DNA from: Sphingomonas alpina
GTDB taxonomy: Bacteria; Pseudomonadota; Alphaproteobacteria; Sphingomonadales; Sphingomonadaceae
DNA: 64,000 bases
Direction of reading: 5' to 3'
Assembly (NCBI RefSeq): GCF_014490665.1
Contig: NZ_CP061038.1
Span: 2,728,001 to 2,792,000 of the forward strand
A model generated the notes under the pieces. That model did no database searches. It saw nothing but the letters and a program-made list of their open reading frames with translations, and was not told the origin of the DNA. Positions 55,121 to 64,000 of this stretch are shown one piece after another. The translations under genes were made by a program, and so were the position numbers. Positions within the stretch are counted from its first letter, which is position 1; each line of letters starts with the position of its first letter.

Positions 55121-55149
55121 GCAATAACGGGAGCCTCAAACGGCTCCCG
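55121..55149 (-). terminator. Rho-independent terminator after rpsU
   Basis: Reading on the minus strand after the rpsU stop, CGGGAGCC (55149-55142) pairs with GGCTCCCG (55135-55128) around a 6-nt loop, and TTATTGC follows (55127-55121). The hairpin lies 9 bp after the rpsU stop and 59 bp before the first FKBP gene. Confidence 0.72.
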
Positions 55150-55157
55150 CCGGGCAC

Positions 55158-55364
55158 TTACCGTGCGCCGTCACGCTCCAGGCGCTTGCGCTCAAGCTTG
55201 CGGGCGCGGCGGACCGCTGCCGCACGCTCGCGAGCGCGCTTTTCCGACGGCTTTTCATAATGCCGACGCAGCTTCATTTCGCGGTAGACGCCTTCGCGCT
55301 GCAGCTTCTTCTTCAGGGCACGCAGGGCCTGGTCGACGTTATTGTCGCGAACGATGATTTGCAT
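55158..55364 (-). CDS. rpsU: Ribosomal protein bS21
   Basis: bS21 is a small basic protein of the 30S subunit. The 68-residue sequence [40 protein letters not shown] and a basic C-terminal tail match the family across its whole length. It is a single-gene unit, with a terminator on its 3' side. It is divergent from the response regulator gene, with 217 bp between them. Confidence 0.97.
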   Translation of the reverse strand: MQIIVRDNNVDQALRALKKKLQREGVYREMKLRRHYEKPSEKRARERAAAVRRARKLERKRLERDGAR

Positions 55365-55581
55365 AAACCGGTGCAGCTCCGAATCAATAGATACAGGGCG
55401 TCGCAGACATGGGTCCGCGCCGCGAAGGCGTGCGCCCTACCAGCGTGCGGTGATTGTTTCAAGCCAAACCGACGCTCAGGCTTCAGCAAAAGCTGTGGCC
55501 TATTGGTAACACTGCCCGGCAATCGACGATTTGTTGCAGCGATGCAACGTGGCGGATACGCTCATCCGGCACCTCGCTCGC

Positions 55582-56299
55582 ATGTTTCAGGCCACCCAAT
55601 CCGTGGATTTCCAGACCCGCCTCCTCATCGTCGATGACGATCCCGGCATCCGCGAGCTGACCGCGGCGTTTCTCAGCGACCATGGCTATATCGTCGACAG
55701 CGCCGCCAACGGTGTGGAAATGCGTGCGGCGATGGTGCGCGAGCGCTATGCGCTGGTCGTGCTCGACGTGATGATGCCGGGCGAGGACGGCCTGTCGATC
55801 CTGCGTTCACTCGATCGGCGCAATGCACCGGCGATCATCATTCTGTCGGTGATCGGCGAAGAGGTCGACCGCATCGTCGGGCTCGAAATGGGCGCGGACG
55901 ATTATCTCGCCAAGCCGGCCAATCCGCGCGAATTGCTGGCTCGGATCCGTTCGGTCCTGCGTCGCAACCAGAGCGGCGAGCGTGTCGCCCAGCAGACGGC
56001 GCGACCATGGCTGCGTTTTGCCGGCTGGCGCCTCGATCCGGTCGGCCGCGAACTGATCGACTCCGACAATGTGGTCATCAACCTGTCCGACGGCGAATTC
56101 CGCCTGCTCCTCGCCCTGGTCGAGCATCCGCGCCGCGTTCTGACCCGCGATCAGCTGCTCGACCTGTCGCGCGGCGCCAATGCGGAGCATTTCGATCGCG
56201 CGATCGACGTGCAGATCAGCCGGTTGCGCCGCAAGCTCACACGCGGTGCCGAGGAGCTGATCCGCACGGTGCGCAACGAAGGCTATATGTTCATGGCCG

Positions 56300-56313
<14 letters not shown>
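55582..56313 (+). CDS. OmpR-family response regulator
   Basis: The 243-residue protein has a receiver domain with LLIVDDDPGIREL (acidic pocket), the phosphorylated Asp in LVVLDVMMPGEDGLS and the Lys in YLAKPANPRELLARI. A C-terminal winged-helix DNA-binding domain follows (NLSDGEFRLLLALVEHPRRV, then DRAIDVQISRLRRKL and TVRNEGYMFMADV). ATG 55582 is used; upstream GTG or TTG starts would lengthen it by up to 17 residues. Its 3' end overlaps the kinase gene by 14 bp, so the two are one cistronic unit. No target is known. Confidence 0.92.
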
Positions 56314-57583
<1,270 letters not shown>

Positions 57584-57678
57584 CTCTGCAACATCCCGCA
57601 ACATTTCGGTCACCACCCGACATATCCCGGTGACCTGACACGGCCAGATCGGCTTCCGAAACGATAAGGGAGCCAATC

Positions 57679-58584
57679 ATGCAGCACGACCATCACGACG
57701 AAGACCATGATCGCGGCTTCGCCCACGACCTTCAGGTCATGGCGGCGATGGTCGAGCGCCGCCGTGCGCTGAAATGGTTCGCCGGGGCGGGCACCGCGGC
57801 ACTGGTCGCCGGCTGCGGCGGCGGCGGTTCGACCTCGTCCGGCGTCAGCGTCGTCAGTGGTACAGCAACCCCGACGCCTGCCAGCACGGCAACACCCACG
57901 CCGACCCCAACCGCCACATCGAGCGGCACATGCATCGTCGACCCGACCGAAACCGCCGGCCCCTACCCGGCCGATGGCACCAACACATCGAGCGGATCGA
58001 CCTCCAACGCACTGACCATCAGCGGCATCGTGCGCAGCGATATCCGATCCAGCTTCATCAGCAGCAGCACGGTCGCGACCGGCGTTCAGCTGGTCATCAC
58101 GCTCAAGGTCGTCGATGTGAATGCCAGTTGCGGCGCGCTCGCCGGCTATGCCGTCTATCTCTGGCATTGCGACCGGCTGGGCAATTACTCGCTCTACACC
58201 GCCGCCGCCGAAAGCTATCTGCGTGGCGTACAGGTGACCGACGCGAATGGTGAGGTGACCTTCACCACGATCTTCCCCGGCGCCTATTCGGGCCGCTACC
58301 CGCACATCCATTTCGAGGTCTTTTCCAGCCTGTCCGCCGCGACCAGCGGGCGTTACGCCATACTCACCTCGCAGCTCGCTTTGCCCGCCGCCGCCTGCAC
58401 CGCGATATACGCCGACACGGCGACCTATCCGTCGAGCGCAACGAACTTCGCCGCCACGTCAATTTCGTCCGACAATGTCTTCAGCGACAATAGTTCGGCC
58501 CAGATCGCTCAGCAGACCCCGACGCTGACCGGCAGCACCAGCGCCGGTTATGTCGGCTCGGTGCTGATCGGGGTCGCGCGCTAG
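57679..58584 (+). CDS. Intradiol ring-cleavage dioxygenase-like lipoprotein
   Basis: The 301-residue protein has a His-rich N-terminus (MQHDHHDEDHDRGFAHDLQ) and then RRRALKWFAGAGTAALVAG-C, a twin-Arg-like signal with a lipobox, so it should be lipidated. A Thr/Pro-rich linker leads to a domain with TETAGPYPADG, AVYLWHCDRLGNYSLY and AYSGRYPHIHFEVF. The Tyr and His residues of the last two fit the Fe(III) site of the catechol or protocatechuate dioxygenase family. The family usually acts on aromatic diols, but the true substrate is unknown. The preceding two-component system may control it; this is inference. Confidence 0.85.
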   Translation: MQHDHHDEDHDRGFAHDLQVMAAMVERRRALKWFAGAGTAALVAGCGGGGSTSSGVSVVSGTATPTPASTATPTPTPTATSSGTCIVDPTETAGPYPADGTNTSSGSTSNALTISGIVRSDIRSSFISSSTVATGVQLVITLKVVDVNASCGALAGYAVYLWHCDRLGNYSLYTAAAESYLRGVQVTDANGEVTFTTIFPGAYSGRYPHIHFEVFSSLSAATSGRYAILTSQLALPAAACTAIYADTATYPSSATNFAATSISSDNVFSDNSSAQIAQQTPTLTGSTSAGYVGSVLIGVAR

Positions 58585-58695
58585 CGGTTTAGTCTTGGCG
58601 GTTTGACGGCGCGGCGCTTCCCTGTCGCCGCCCCGGCTGGATACCCCGGCCGGGGCCCCTTTGCGAGATAGGGCGAGCGCCGCTAAGGGAGGGCG

Positions 58696-60127
58696 ATGAC
58701 CGCCTTGACCCTCTATAACAGCCTCACCCGCTCGCTCGAAACGTTCGAGCCGATCGATCCGTCACTGGTTCGCGTCTACACTTGCGGCCCGACCGTCTAT
58801 AATTATCAGCATATCGGCAATATGCGCGCTTTCCTGTTCGCCGACACGCTTGGCCGGGTGCTGCGCTGGAAGGGCTGGCCGACCAAGCACATCATCAACA
58901 TCACCGATGTCGGACACCTGACCTCGGATGCCGATGCCGGCGACGACAAGATGGAAAAAGGCCGCCGCGGCCCAGGCCAAATCGATCTGGGAGATCGCCG
59001 CGCACTACACTGACGCGTTCAAGCACGACGTCTCGCGCCTCAATATCGTGCCCCCGGCCGAATGGACCGTCGCAACCGATCATATCGCGCAGATGATCGA
59101 CTTCGCCGAGAAGATCGCGCCCGAGCATTGCTACGAGATCGAGTCCGGCCTGTATTTCGATTCGACCAGCGTGCCCGACTATGGTCGCCTCGCTCGTACC
59201 GTATCGGGCGCCGATGAAAATGGGGGCGAAAGCCGCATCGATCCGGTGTCCGGCAAGCGTCATCCGCAGGACTTCGCGATCTGGCGCAAATCGCCCGAGG
59301 GCGAGCAGCGTCAGATGGAATGGGACTCGCCCTGGGGCAAAGGCGCGCCGGGCTGGCATCTCGAATGCTCGGTGATGAGCCACCAGCATCTCGGCCATCC
59401 GTTCGACATCCATACCGGCGGCATCGATCACCGCGAGATCCACCACCCCAACGAGATCGCGCAGAACCAGGCATTCTGCTCGTGCGGCGACAGCGGCGCG
59501 CGCATCTGGATGCACAACAATTTCCTGGTAGATCGCGGCGGCAAGATGTCGAAGTCGACCGGCGAGTTCCTCAAGCTGCAGGTGCTGGTCGATGCCGGGT
59601 ACCACCCACTCGCCTACCGCCTGCTCTGCCTGCAGGCGCAGTATCGCAGCGAACTGGAATTCACCTGGGACAATCTCGCCGCCGCCGCGACGCGCCTCAA
59701 GCGCCTCGTCCAGGCGATCGAGCGCCTGCGCACGGATGCGGTCGGCACCGCGAACAGCGCGGCCACCTATCTCGCGCGCCTCGACGAAGCGGTGTCCGAC
59801 GACCTCTCTACGCCCCGCGCACTGCCTGTGCTGGAGGAGATGATCGCCGATAAGCATATCCCCGCCACCGATCGCCTTGCTGCACTGGCCGCGTTCGACG
59901 CGGTGCTCGGGCTCGAACTCACCACTCTCACCCGCGCCGATCTGCGCGTCCGTCCGGCATCCGCGACATTGACCGCGGAAGACATCGACGCCCGTCTCGC
60001 CGATCGCAAACAGGCCCGCGCCGACAAGGATTTCGCCCGCTCCGACGCGATCCGCGACGAGCTTGCTGCCTCCGGCGTTGAAGTGATGGACGGCGACCCG
60101 TTGGGTTGGGACTGGAAACTAAACTGA
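58696..60127 (+). pseudogene. cysS: Cysteinyl-tRNA synthetase, frame interrupted by a 1-nt insertion
   Basis: CysRS attaches cysteine to tRNA-Cys. From ATG 58696 the frame has [20 protein letters not shown] (HIGH-like motif with a zinc Cys) and [18 protein letters not shown], then goes out of frame and stops at 59013. The rest ([43 protein letters not shown] with KMSKS) continues in another frame to 60127. Removing one A from the A5 run at 58955-58959 gives a continuous 476-residue protein, normal for the family. The enzyme is normally essential and single-copy, so the insertion is probably a sequencing or assembly error. Confidence 0.93.
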
Positions 60128-60148
60128 TCCTCCCCGTTCCGGGGAGGA
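60128..60148. terminator. GC-rich 9-bp hairpin directly after cysS
   Basis: The stop of cysS is followed at once by tcctccccg-ttc-cggggagga, with arms 60128-60136 and 60140-60148. It lies 18 bp before the dehydrogenase ATG. There is no T run, so it may be a weak terminator or an mRNA structure. The right arm also holds a GGAGG sequence that could act as a ribosome site. Confidence 0.4.
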
Positions 60149-60165
60149 CCTGATATGGCACCTCC

Positions 60166-61101
60166 ATGAAAGCCGTTCTCCCCGCCCTCGCCCGCCCTTT
60201 GCTCGAACCGCATTTGCCCGCCGGCCTCGATGTCGCCTGGTTCACCTCGCGTGAGGATGCCGAACAGATGGTGCTCGATGCCGATATCGCCTGGGTCGAT
60301 ATGCAGCGCTCGGGCCATTCGGGCGAGGTCGCGGCACTCGGCACACGGCTCAAATGGCTTTCGACCATCTTCGCCGGCCTCGACGCCTTTCCGCTCGACC
60401 TGCTCAGGGAGCGCGGAGTCATCGTCACCAACGGCACCGGCATCAATGCTATCGCGGTGGCCGAATATGCGGTGATGGGCGTGCTCGCCGCAGCCAAGCG
60501 CTTCGACGAGGTCGTCCGGCTCGCCGACCGCCACGAATGGACCATCGTCGCGCCCGGCCAGGTCGAACTGCTCGACACGACCGCGCTGATCATCGGCTAT
60601 GGCGCGATCGGCAAGCTGATCGGCGACCGGCTCGAAGCGTTCGGCGTGACCGTGACCGGCGTCACCCGATCGGGCCGCGACGGGACGCTGACCCCGGAGA
60701 CCTGGCGCGCCGGACTCGGCGACTATGACTGGGTAATCCTCGCCGCGCCCTCGACCGGTGAAACCAAGGCGATGTTCGGCGCCGGCGAACTGGCCGCGAT
60801 GAAGCGCAGCGCCTGGCTGATCAACATCGCACGCGGCGACATGGTCGATCAGGACGCGTTGATCGAAGCGCTGACCGCGCGTCGCATCGCCGGCGCATTC
60901 CTCGACACCGTCACCCCCGAGCCGCTGCCGGCCGACCATCCGCTCTGGAATGCGCCCAACGCGATCCATACCATGCATTTGTCGGGCCGTAGCCAGACCA
61001 AGATGTTCCAGCGCGCCGGCACCCTGTTCCTCAAGAATCTCGACGCCTTCATGGCCGGCCGCCCGATGGACAATGTCGTGGACCTCGCCGCGGGCTACTG
61101 A
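60166..61101 (+). CDS. D-2-hydroxyacid dehydrogenase
   Basis: The 311-residue protein reduces or oxidises a 2-keto or 2-hydroxy acid with NAD(P). It has the nucleotide-binding TALIIGYGAIGKLIGDRL, the catalytic Arg in LINIARGDMVDQDAL, the Glu in FLDTVTPEPLPADHPLW and the His in IHTMHLSGRSQT. LPLD/SerA-like enzymes share this layout, and the substrate cannot be told. It follows the cysS hairpin on the same strand. Confidence 0.9.
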   Translation: MKAVLPALARPLLEPHLPAGLDVAWFTSREDAEQMVLDADIAWVDMQRSGHSGEVAALGTRLKWLSTIFAGLDAFPLDLLRERGVIVTNGTGINAIAVAEYAVMGVLAAAKRFDEVVRLADRHEWTIVAPGQVELLDTTALIIGYGAIGKLIGDRLEAFGVTVTGVTRSGRDGTLTPETWRAGLGDYDWVILAAPSTGETKAMFGAGELAAMKRSAWLINIARGDMVDQDALIEALTARRIAGAFLDTVTPEPLPADHPLWNAPNAIHTMHLSGRSQTKMFQRAGTLFLKNLDAFMAGRPMDNVVDLAAGY

Positions 61102-61116
61102 CTGAGGTTCAGTAAT

Positions 61117-61133
61117 TTACCCCGACGGGGAAA
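61117..61133. promoter_or_regulatory. Operator-like palindrome 1 before the HTH-DAHP synthase gene
   Basis: TTACCCCGACGGGGAAA is a near-perfect inverted repeat about GAC (TTnCCCC-GAC-GGGGnAA). It matches palindrome 2 at 13 of 17 positions, 33 bp away (about three helical turns). It sits in the 75-bp gap between the dehydrogenase stop and the ATG at 61177. I propose it is a binding site for the HTH domain encoded by that gene. Confidence 0.6.
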
Positions 61134-61149
61134 ATGCTTCTTGCCCACA

Positions 61150-61166
61150 TTACCCCAACTGGGTAA
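61150..61166. promoter_or_regulatory. Operator-like palindrome 2 before the HTH-DAHP synthase gene
   Basis: TTACCCCAACTGGGTAA extends to a perfect 7-bp inverted repeat, ATTACCC-caact-GGGTAAT (61149-61167). It ends 10 bp before ATG 61177, so a bound protein could block transcription or translation starts. Its likeness to palindrome 1 suggests a pair of sites for one dimeric regulator. Confidence 0.62.
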
Positions 61167-61176
61167 TAGCCGCGCC

Positions 61177-62763
61177 ATGACGACGATGGCCGGCCTCAAG
61201 ATCAAACGCTTCCGCGAGGAACGCGCGCTCACCCGGGCGGCGTTCGGCGCATGGTACAGTGCGCCGGGCAGTACAGTTCAAGGCTGGGAAGAGGATGGCA
61301 AGCGCGCCAGCGGCCCGGTCGTCAACCAGATCGCCGCGAACGGCATCGCCACCCATGCCGACTGGTACATCGCGATACGCACGGAGAATGACATGAGCAC
61401 CTGGGCCCCCGACAGCTGGACCAAGGCCGAGGCGCGACAGCTTCCGACCTATGCCGATCCCATCGCACTCGATGCCGCGACCGATGCGCTGGAGAAATTC
61501 CCGCCGCTGGTCTTCGCTGGCGAAGCGCGCAACCTGACCGCCGACCTGGCCAAAGTTGCCGAGGGCAAGGCGTTCCTGCTGCAGGGCGGCGATTGCGCCG
61601 AAAGCTTCGCCGAGCATAGCGCGAACAACATCCGCGACACGTTCCGCGTGCTGCTGCAGATGGCTGTGGTGCTGACCTATGCGTCGAAGCTGCCGGTAGT
61701 GAAGCTCGGTCGCATGGCTGGCCAGTTCGCCAAGCCGCGCTCCGCCGATACCGAGATCCAGGGCGATGTGGAACTGCCCGCCTATCGCGGCGACATCGTC
61801 AACGATATCGACTTCACCGCGGCCGGGCGCCAGCCCGACCCGCAGCGCATGATCCGAGCCTATTCGCAGTCGGCCGCGACGCTCAACCTGCTGCGCGCCT
61901 TCGCGACCGGCGGCTATGCAAACCTGCATCAGGTGCATCGCTGGACGCACGACTATATGGGCCGCAGCCCATGGGCGAAGAAATATTCCGACGTCGCCGA
62001 CCGTATCGGCGAGGCGCTCGACTTCATGGAAGCGTGCGGGATCAGCCCGGAGACCGTGCCGCAGCTGAGCCAGACGCAATTCTATACCAGCCATGAAGCG
62101 CTGCTACTGCGCTACGAACAGGCGCTGACGCGGCAGGATTCGCTCACCGGCGACTGGTACGACACCAGCGCACACATGCTGTGGATCGGCGATCGCACCC
62201 GCTTCGAGGGCAGCGCTCATGTCGAATATCTGCGCGGCATCGGCAATCCGATCGGCATGAAGTGCGGGCCCACCCTCGAGCCTGACGCGCTGTTGCGCCT
62301 GCTCGACACGCTCAATCCGGCGCGCATCCCCGGCCGCATGACGCTGATCACGCGCTACGGCCATGACAAGATCGAGGCCGGCCTGCCCAAGCTGGTCCGC
62401 GCAGTGCTGCGCGAAGGCCATCCGGTGGTGTGGAGCTGCGATCCGATGCACGGCAATGTGATCAAGGCCGCCAATGGCTACAAGACCCGACCGTTCGAGC
62501 GTATCCTTGCCGAGGTACGCGGCTTCTTTGCCGTACATCGCGCAGAGGGCTCGATCGCCGGCGGCATCCATGCTGAAATGACCGGCCAGAACGTCACCGA
62601 ATGCACCGGCGGCGCGGTCGATGTGACGGAACAGTCGCTGGCCGATCGCTATCACACGCATTGCGACCCGCGGCTCAACGCCGGACAGAGCCTGGAGCTT
62701 GCCTTTCTGCTGGCCGAAATGCTCAATGTCGAAATGGCGGAGCGGCGGCGAGCAGCCGCCTGA
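61177..62763 (+). CDS. Class II DAHP synthase with N-terminal XRE-like helix-turn-helix domain
   Basis: DAHP synthase joins phosphoenolpyruvate and erythrose-4-phosphate, the first step of the shikimate pathway. The class II enzyme core is residues 73-528: [17 protein letters not shown] (metal Cys), [45 protein letters not shown] (metal His), [14 protein letters not shown] (metal Glu) and [15 protein letters not shown] (metal Asp). Residues 1-72 form an unexpected extra domain: [34 protein letters not shown] and [13 protein letters not shown] look like a lambda-repressor-type HTH. An internal ATG at 61393 has GGAG 7 bp upstream, so the enzyme core could also be made alone (456 residues, normal class II length). 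ATG 61177 is chosen; a TTG lies upstream at 61141. Confidence 0.9.
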   Translation: MTTMAGLKIKRFREERALTRAAFGAWYSAPGSTVQGWEEDGKRASGPVVNQIAANGIATHADWYIAIRTENDMSTWAPDSWTKAEARQLPTYADPIALDAATDALEKFPPLVFAGEARNLTADLAKVAEGKAFLLQGGDCAESFAEHSANNIRDTFRVLLQMAVVLTYASKLPVVKLGRMAGQFAKPRSADTEIQGDVELPAYRGDIVNDIDFTAAGRQPDPQRMIRAYSQSAATLNLLRAFATGGYANLHQVHRWTHDYMGRSPWAKKYSDVADRIGEALDFMEACGISPETVPQLSQTQFYTSHEALLLRYEQALTRQDSLTGDWYDTSAHMLWIGDRTRFEGSAHVEYLRGIGNPIGMKCGPTLEPDALLRLLDTLNPARIPGRMTLITRYGHDKIEAGLPKLVRAVLREGHPVVWSCDPMHGNVIKAANGYKTRPFERILAEVRGFFAVHRAEGSIAGGIHAEMTGQNVTECTGGAVDVTEQSLADRYHTHCDPRLNAGQSLELAFLLAEMLNVEMAERRRAAA

Positions 62764-62806
62764 GGCCAGGCAACCGACGGTCGGCTGGAACCGGGAGGAA
62801 CGTTAT

Positions 62807-63850
62807 ATGAAGGTTTTCGTCGCCGCATTGTTGACCTTTGGCGCGGCGACAGCCTGCTTGGCGCAATCGACACCAGCCCAGCCTGACCCTCGCTTCACCC
62901 TCCCCAGCACCGTTTCGCCGGAAGCAGCGGCGGAGCTGAAAATGATTTTCGGGCTCTGGCGAGGGGGCAAGGCGGAGACCAGACCCAATAGCCCGGCGGA
63001 CTGGAAAGCGTCCTACGACCGGCTCGAGACGATGATCGAACCGTTCGTCGCCGCAACCGTCAAGCCACTGAACATCACCGAAACCCCCGATCGTATCGGT
63101 GATATCCCGGTCCTCCGGTTGCGGCCGGCCAGCTATAAGGCGGGTACTGCGCCACTGATCTACGTCCACGGCGGCGGTTATGTCTCCTTCTCGGCAAAAT
63201 CGTCGCGGCTGACCGGCGCACTCCTTGCCGCCGCCGCCGGCCGCGAAGTGATCTCGATCGATTACACCGTTGCGCCGCAGGGCAATTGGCGAACCGCCAC
63301 CGATCAGGTGCTGGCCGTCTGGAAGGCGCTCATCGCCGCCGGCGCGAAGCCGGCAACGATCGGCATGTTCGGTGATTCAGCCGGTGGCGGCCTGGTCGCC
63401 GGATCGGTGCTGAAGATGCGCGATCAGGGGCTGCCGCTGCCTGGCGCACTGCTGCTTCTCTCGCCCTGGTCGGACATCACTGCCACCGGCGACACCTATA
63501 CCAGCCTGGCCGCCGCCGATCCGTCGCTCAACACCGAGTCGCTTTCCTGGAGCGCGGATGCCTATGCGGCACCGGCCGACCAGAAGAACCCCTATGTCTC
63601 GCCCGTCTATGGCGATTATTCGAAGGCCTTTCCGCCGACGTTGATCCAGGGCGGCACGCGCGAGATCTTCCTGAGCAATTTCGTGCGGCACTATCAGGCG
63701 ATCCGCTCGGGCGGCCATGAGGCGGTGCTCGATATTTACGAAGGCATGCCACACGTCTTCCAGACGCTCGCGTCGCATTCGCCGGAATCCCGTCTCGCAG
63801 TGGCGCGGGCCGCCGCATTTTTCGACGCGCATCTCGCTCGCGCAAGATAG
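62807..63850 (+). CDS. Secreted alpha/beta hydrolase, hormone-sensitive-lipase-like
   Basis: The 347-residue protein has a Sec signal peptide (MKVFVAALLTFGAATACLAQ, cleaved near AQS). The alpha/beta hydrolase domain contains LIYVHGGGYVSFSA (oxyanion hole), the nucleophile Ser in MFGDSAGGGLVAGS and the His in YEGMPHVFQTL, as in the HSL/family IV esterases. The catalytic acid would be in GTREIFLSNFVRHY, where many relatives have an Asp in that stretch and this one has Glu, Ser and Asn. GGGAGGAA lies 7 bp before ATG 62807. The substrate is unknown; a periplasmic esterase is likely. Confidence 0.87.
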   Translation: MKVFVAALLTFGAATACLAQSTPAQPDPRFTLPSTVSPEAAAELKMIFGLWRGGKAETRPNSPADWKASYDRLETMIEPFVAATVKPLNITETPDRIGDIPVLRLRPASYKAGTAPLIYVHGGGYVSFSAKSSRLTGALLAAAAGREVISIDYTVAPQGNWRTATDQVLAVWKALIAAGAKPATIGMFGDSAGGGLVAGSVLKMRDQGLPLPGALLLLSPWSDITATGDTYTSLAAADPSLNTESLSWSADAYAAPADQKNPYVSPVYGDYSKAFPPTLIQGGTREIFLSNFVRHYQAIRSGGHEAVLDIYEGMPHVFQTLASHSPESRLAVARAAAFFDAHLARAR

Positions 63851-63865
63851 CGCCCGGCGGCCCTG

Positions 63866-64000
63866 TCAGTGAGATGGCAGGTAGAACCAGAACGTGCCGA
63901 CCATCACGGCCAATGCGCCAAGATAGTCCGCGACCAGCCGCACCATCGCGCCGATCCGCGTTCGCGGCCGGTATCCCAGGATCAGGTCGTGCAGCCGCAT
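63866..64000 (-). CDS. Small membrane protein or C-terminal part of one, at the window edge
   Basis: On the minus strand an open frame runs from an ATG at the last base of the window to a stop at 63866, 44 residues. It starts MRLHDLILGYRPRTRIGAM and ends in a hydrophobic stretch (LGALAVMVGTFWFYL) that looks like a membrane helix. It may be a short membrane protein or the 3' end of a longer gene whose start lies beyond the window. I do not recognise a family. Confidence 0.4.
   Translation of the reverse strand: MRLHDLILGYRPRTRIGAMVRLVADYLGALAVMVGTFWFYLPSH

Noticed and set aside
58642..58668. GC-rich self-complementary stretch (ccccggc...gccgggg) as terminator after the dioxygenase gene
   Set aside because: Short arms, a large loop, and only three T residues follow, so it is too weak to call.

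Overview
The window is high-GC DNA whose gene content and codon use suggest an alphaproteobacterium of the Sphingomonas type. This is inferred from family resemblances; no 16S or tRNA gene is present. Most of it is one long exopolysaccharide or capsule locus of the Wzx/Wzy type (about 2.4-50 kb), flanked by housekeeping genes. I saw no insertion sequence, phage gene, CRISPR array or rRNA/tRNA gene.

Left flank (1-2347): the end of a CoaC-like frame, coaB, dut, a small secreted protein and a MoeB/ThiF-family adenylyltransferase. Nucleotide-sugar block (2383-11876): wecB and wecC (UDP-ManNAcA), a UDP-glucuronate 4-epimerase, gmd and an interrupted fcl (GDP-L-fucose), a UDP-glucuronate decarboxylase (UDP-xylose) and a methyltransferase. 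A divergent acyltransferase-SGNH gene sits between wecB and wecC. Assembly block (11887-25202): an interrupted glycosyltransferase, an asparagine-synthase-like amidotransferase, a second GMD-like enzyme, a Wzx flippase, a Wzy-like polymerase, three family-4-type glycosyltransferases, one uncertain glycosyltransferase-like protein, an interrupted GT2 transferase and galE.

Decoration block (25331-35191): acyltransferase, carbamoyltransferase, acyltransferase-SGNH, methyltransferase, acyltransferase, SGNH-like protein and MBOAT protein, all on the + strand. It ends in a 319-bp gene-free spacer holding eight copies of a 9-bp sequence in palindromes and an 11-bp tandem array. Export block (minus strand, 42637 to 35511): initiating sugar-phosphate transferase, Wza-like OPX lipoprotein, Wzc-like co-polymerase/tyrosine kinase with a (Gly-Tyr)8 tail, an unknown membrane protein and an O-antigen-ligase/polymerase-family protein. 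Next come a glycosyltransferase, a metallophosphatase, a FecR-like secreted protein, rmlB, rmlA, galU and one more acyltransferase.

Right flank (49987-64000): cytochrome bd oxidase (cydAB plus a 39-aa DUF2474-like ORF), a methyltransferase, two tandem FKBP-type isomerases, rpsU, a two-component system, an intradiol-dioxygenase-like lipoprotein, an interrupted cysS, a D-2-hydroxyacid dehydrogenase, a class II DAHP synthase with an in-frame N-terminal helix-turn-helix domain behind two operator-like palindromes, and a secreted alpha/beta hydrolase.

Working together, the locus would make UDP-ManNAcA, UDP-GalA, UDP-Xyl, UDP-Gal, GDP-Fuc or a related deoxysugar, and dTDP-4-keto-6-deoxyglucose. 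It would build a lipid-linked repeat unit, flip and polymerise it, and decorate it by acylation, carbamoylation, methylation and possibly amidation. Four genes (fcl, a GT4, a GT2 and cysS) carry single-base indels, each at a mononucleotide run. Because cysS is normally essential, assembly error is the simplest explanation.
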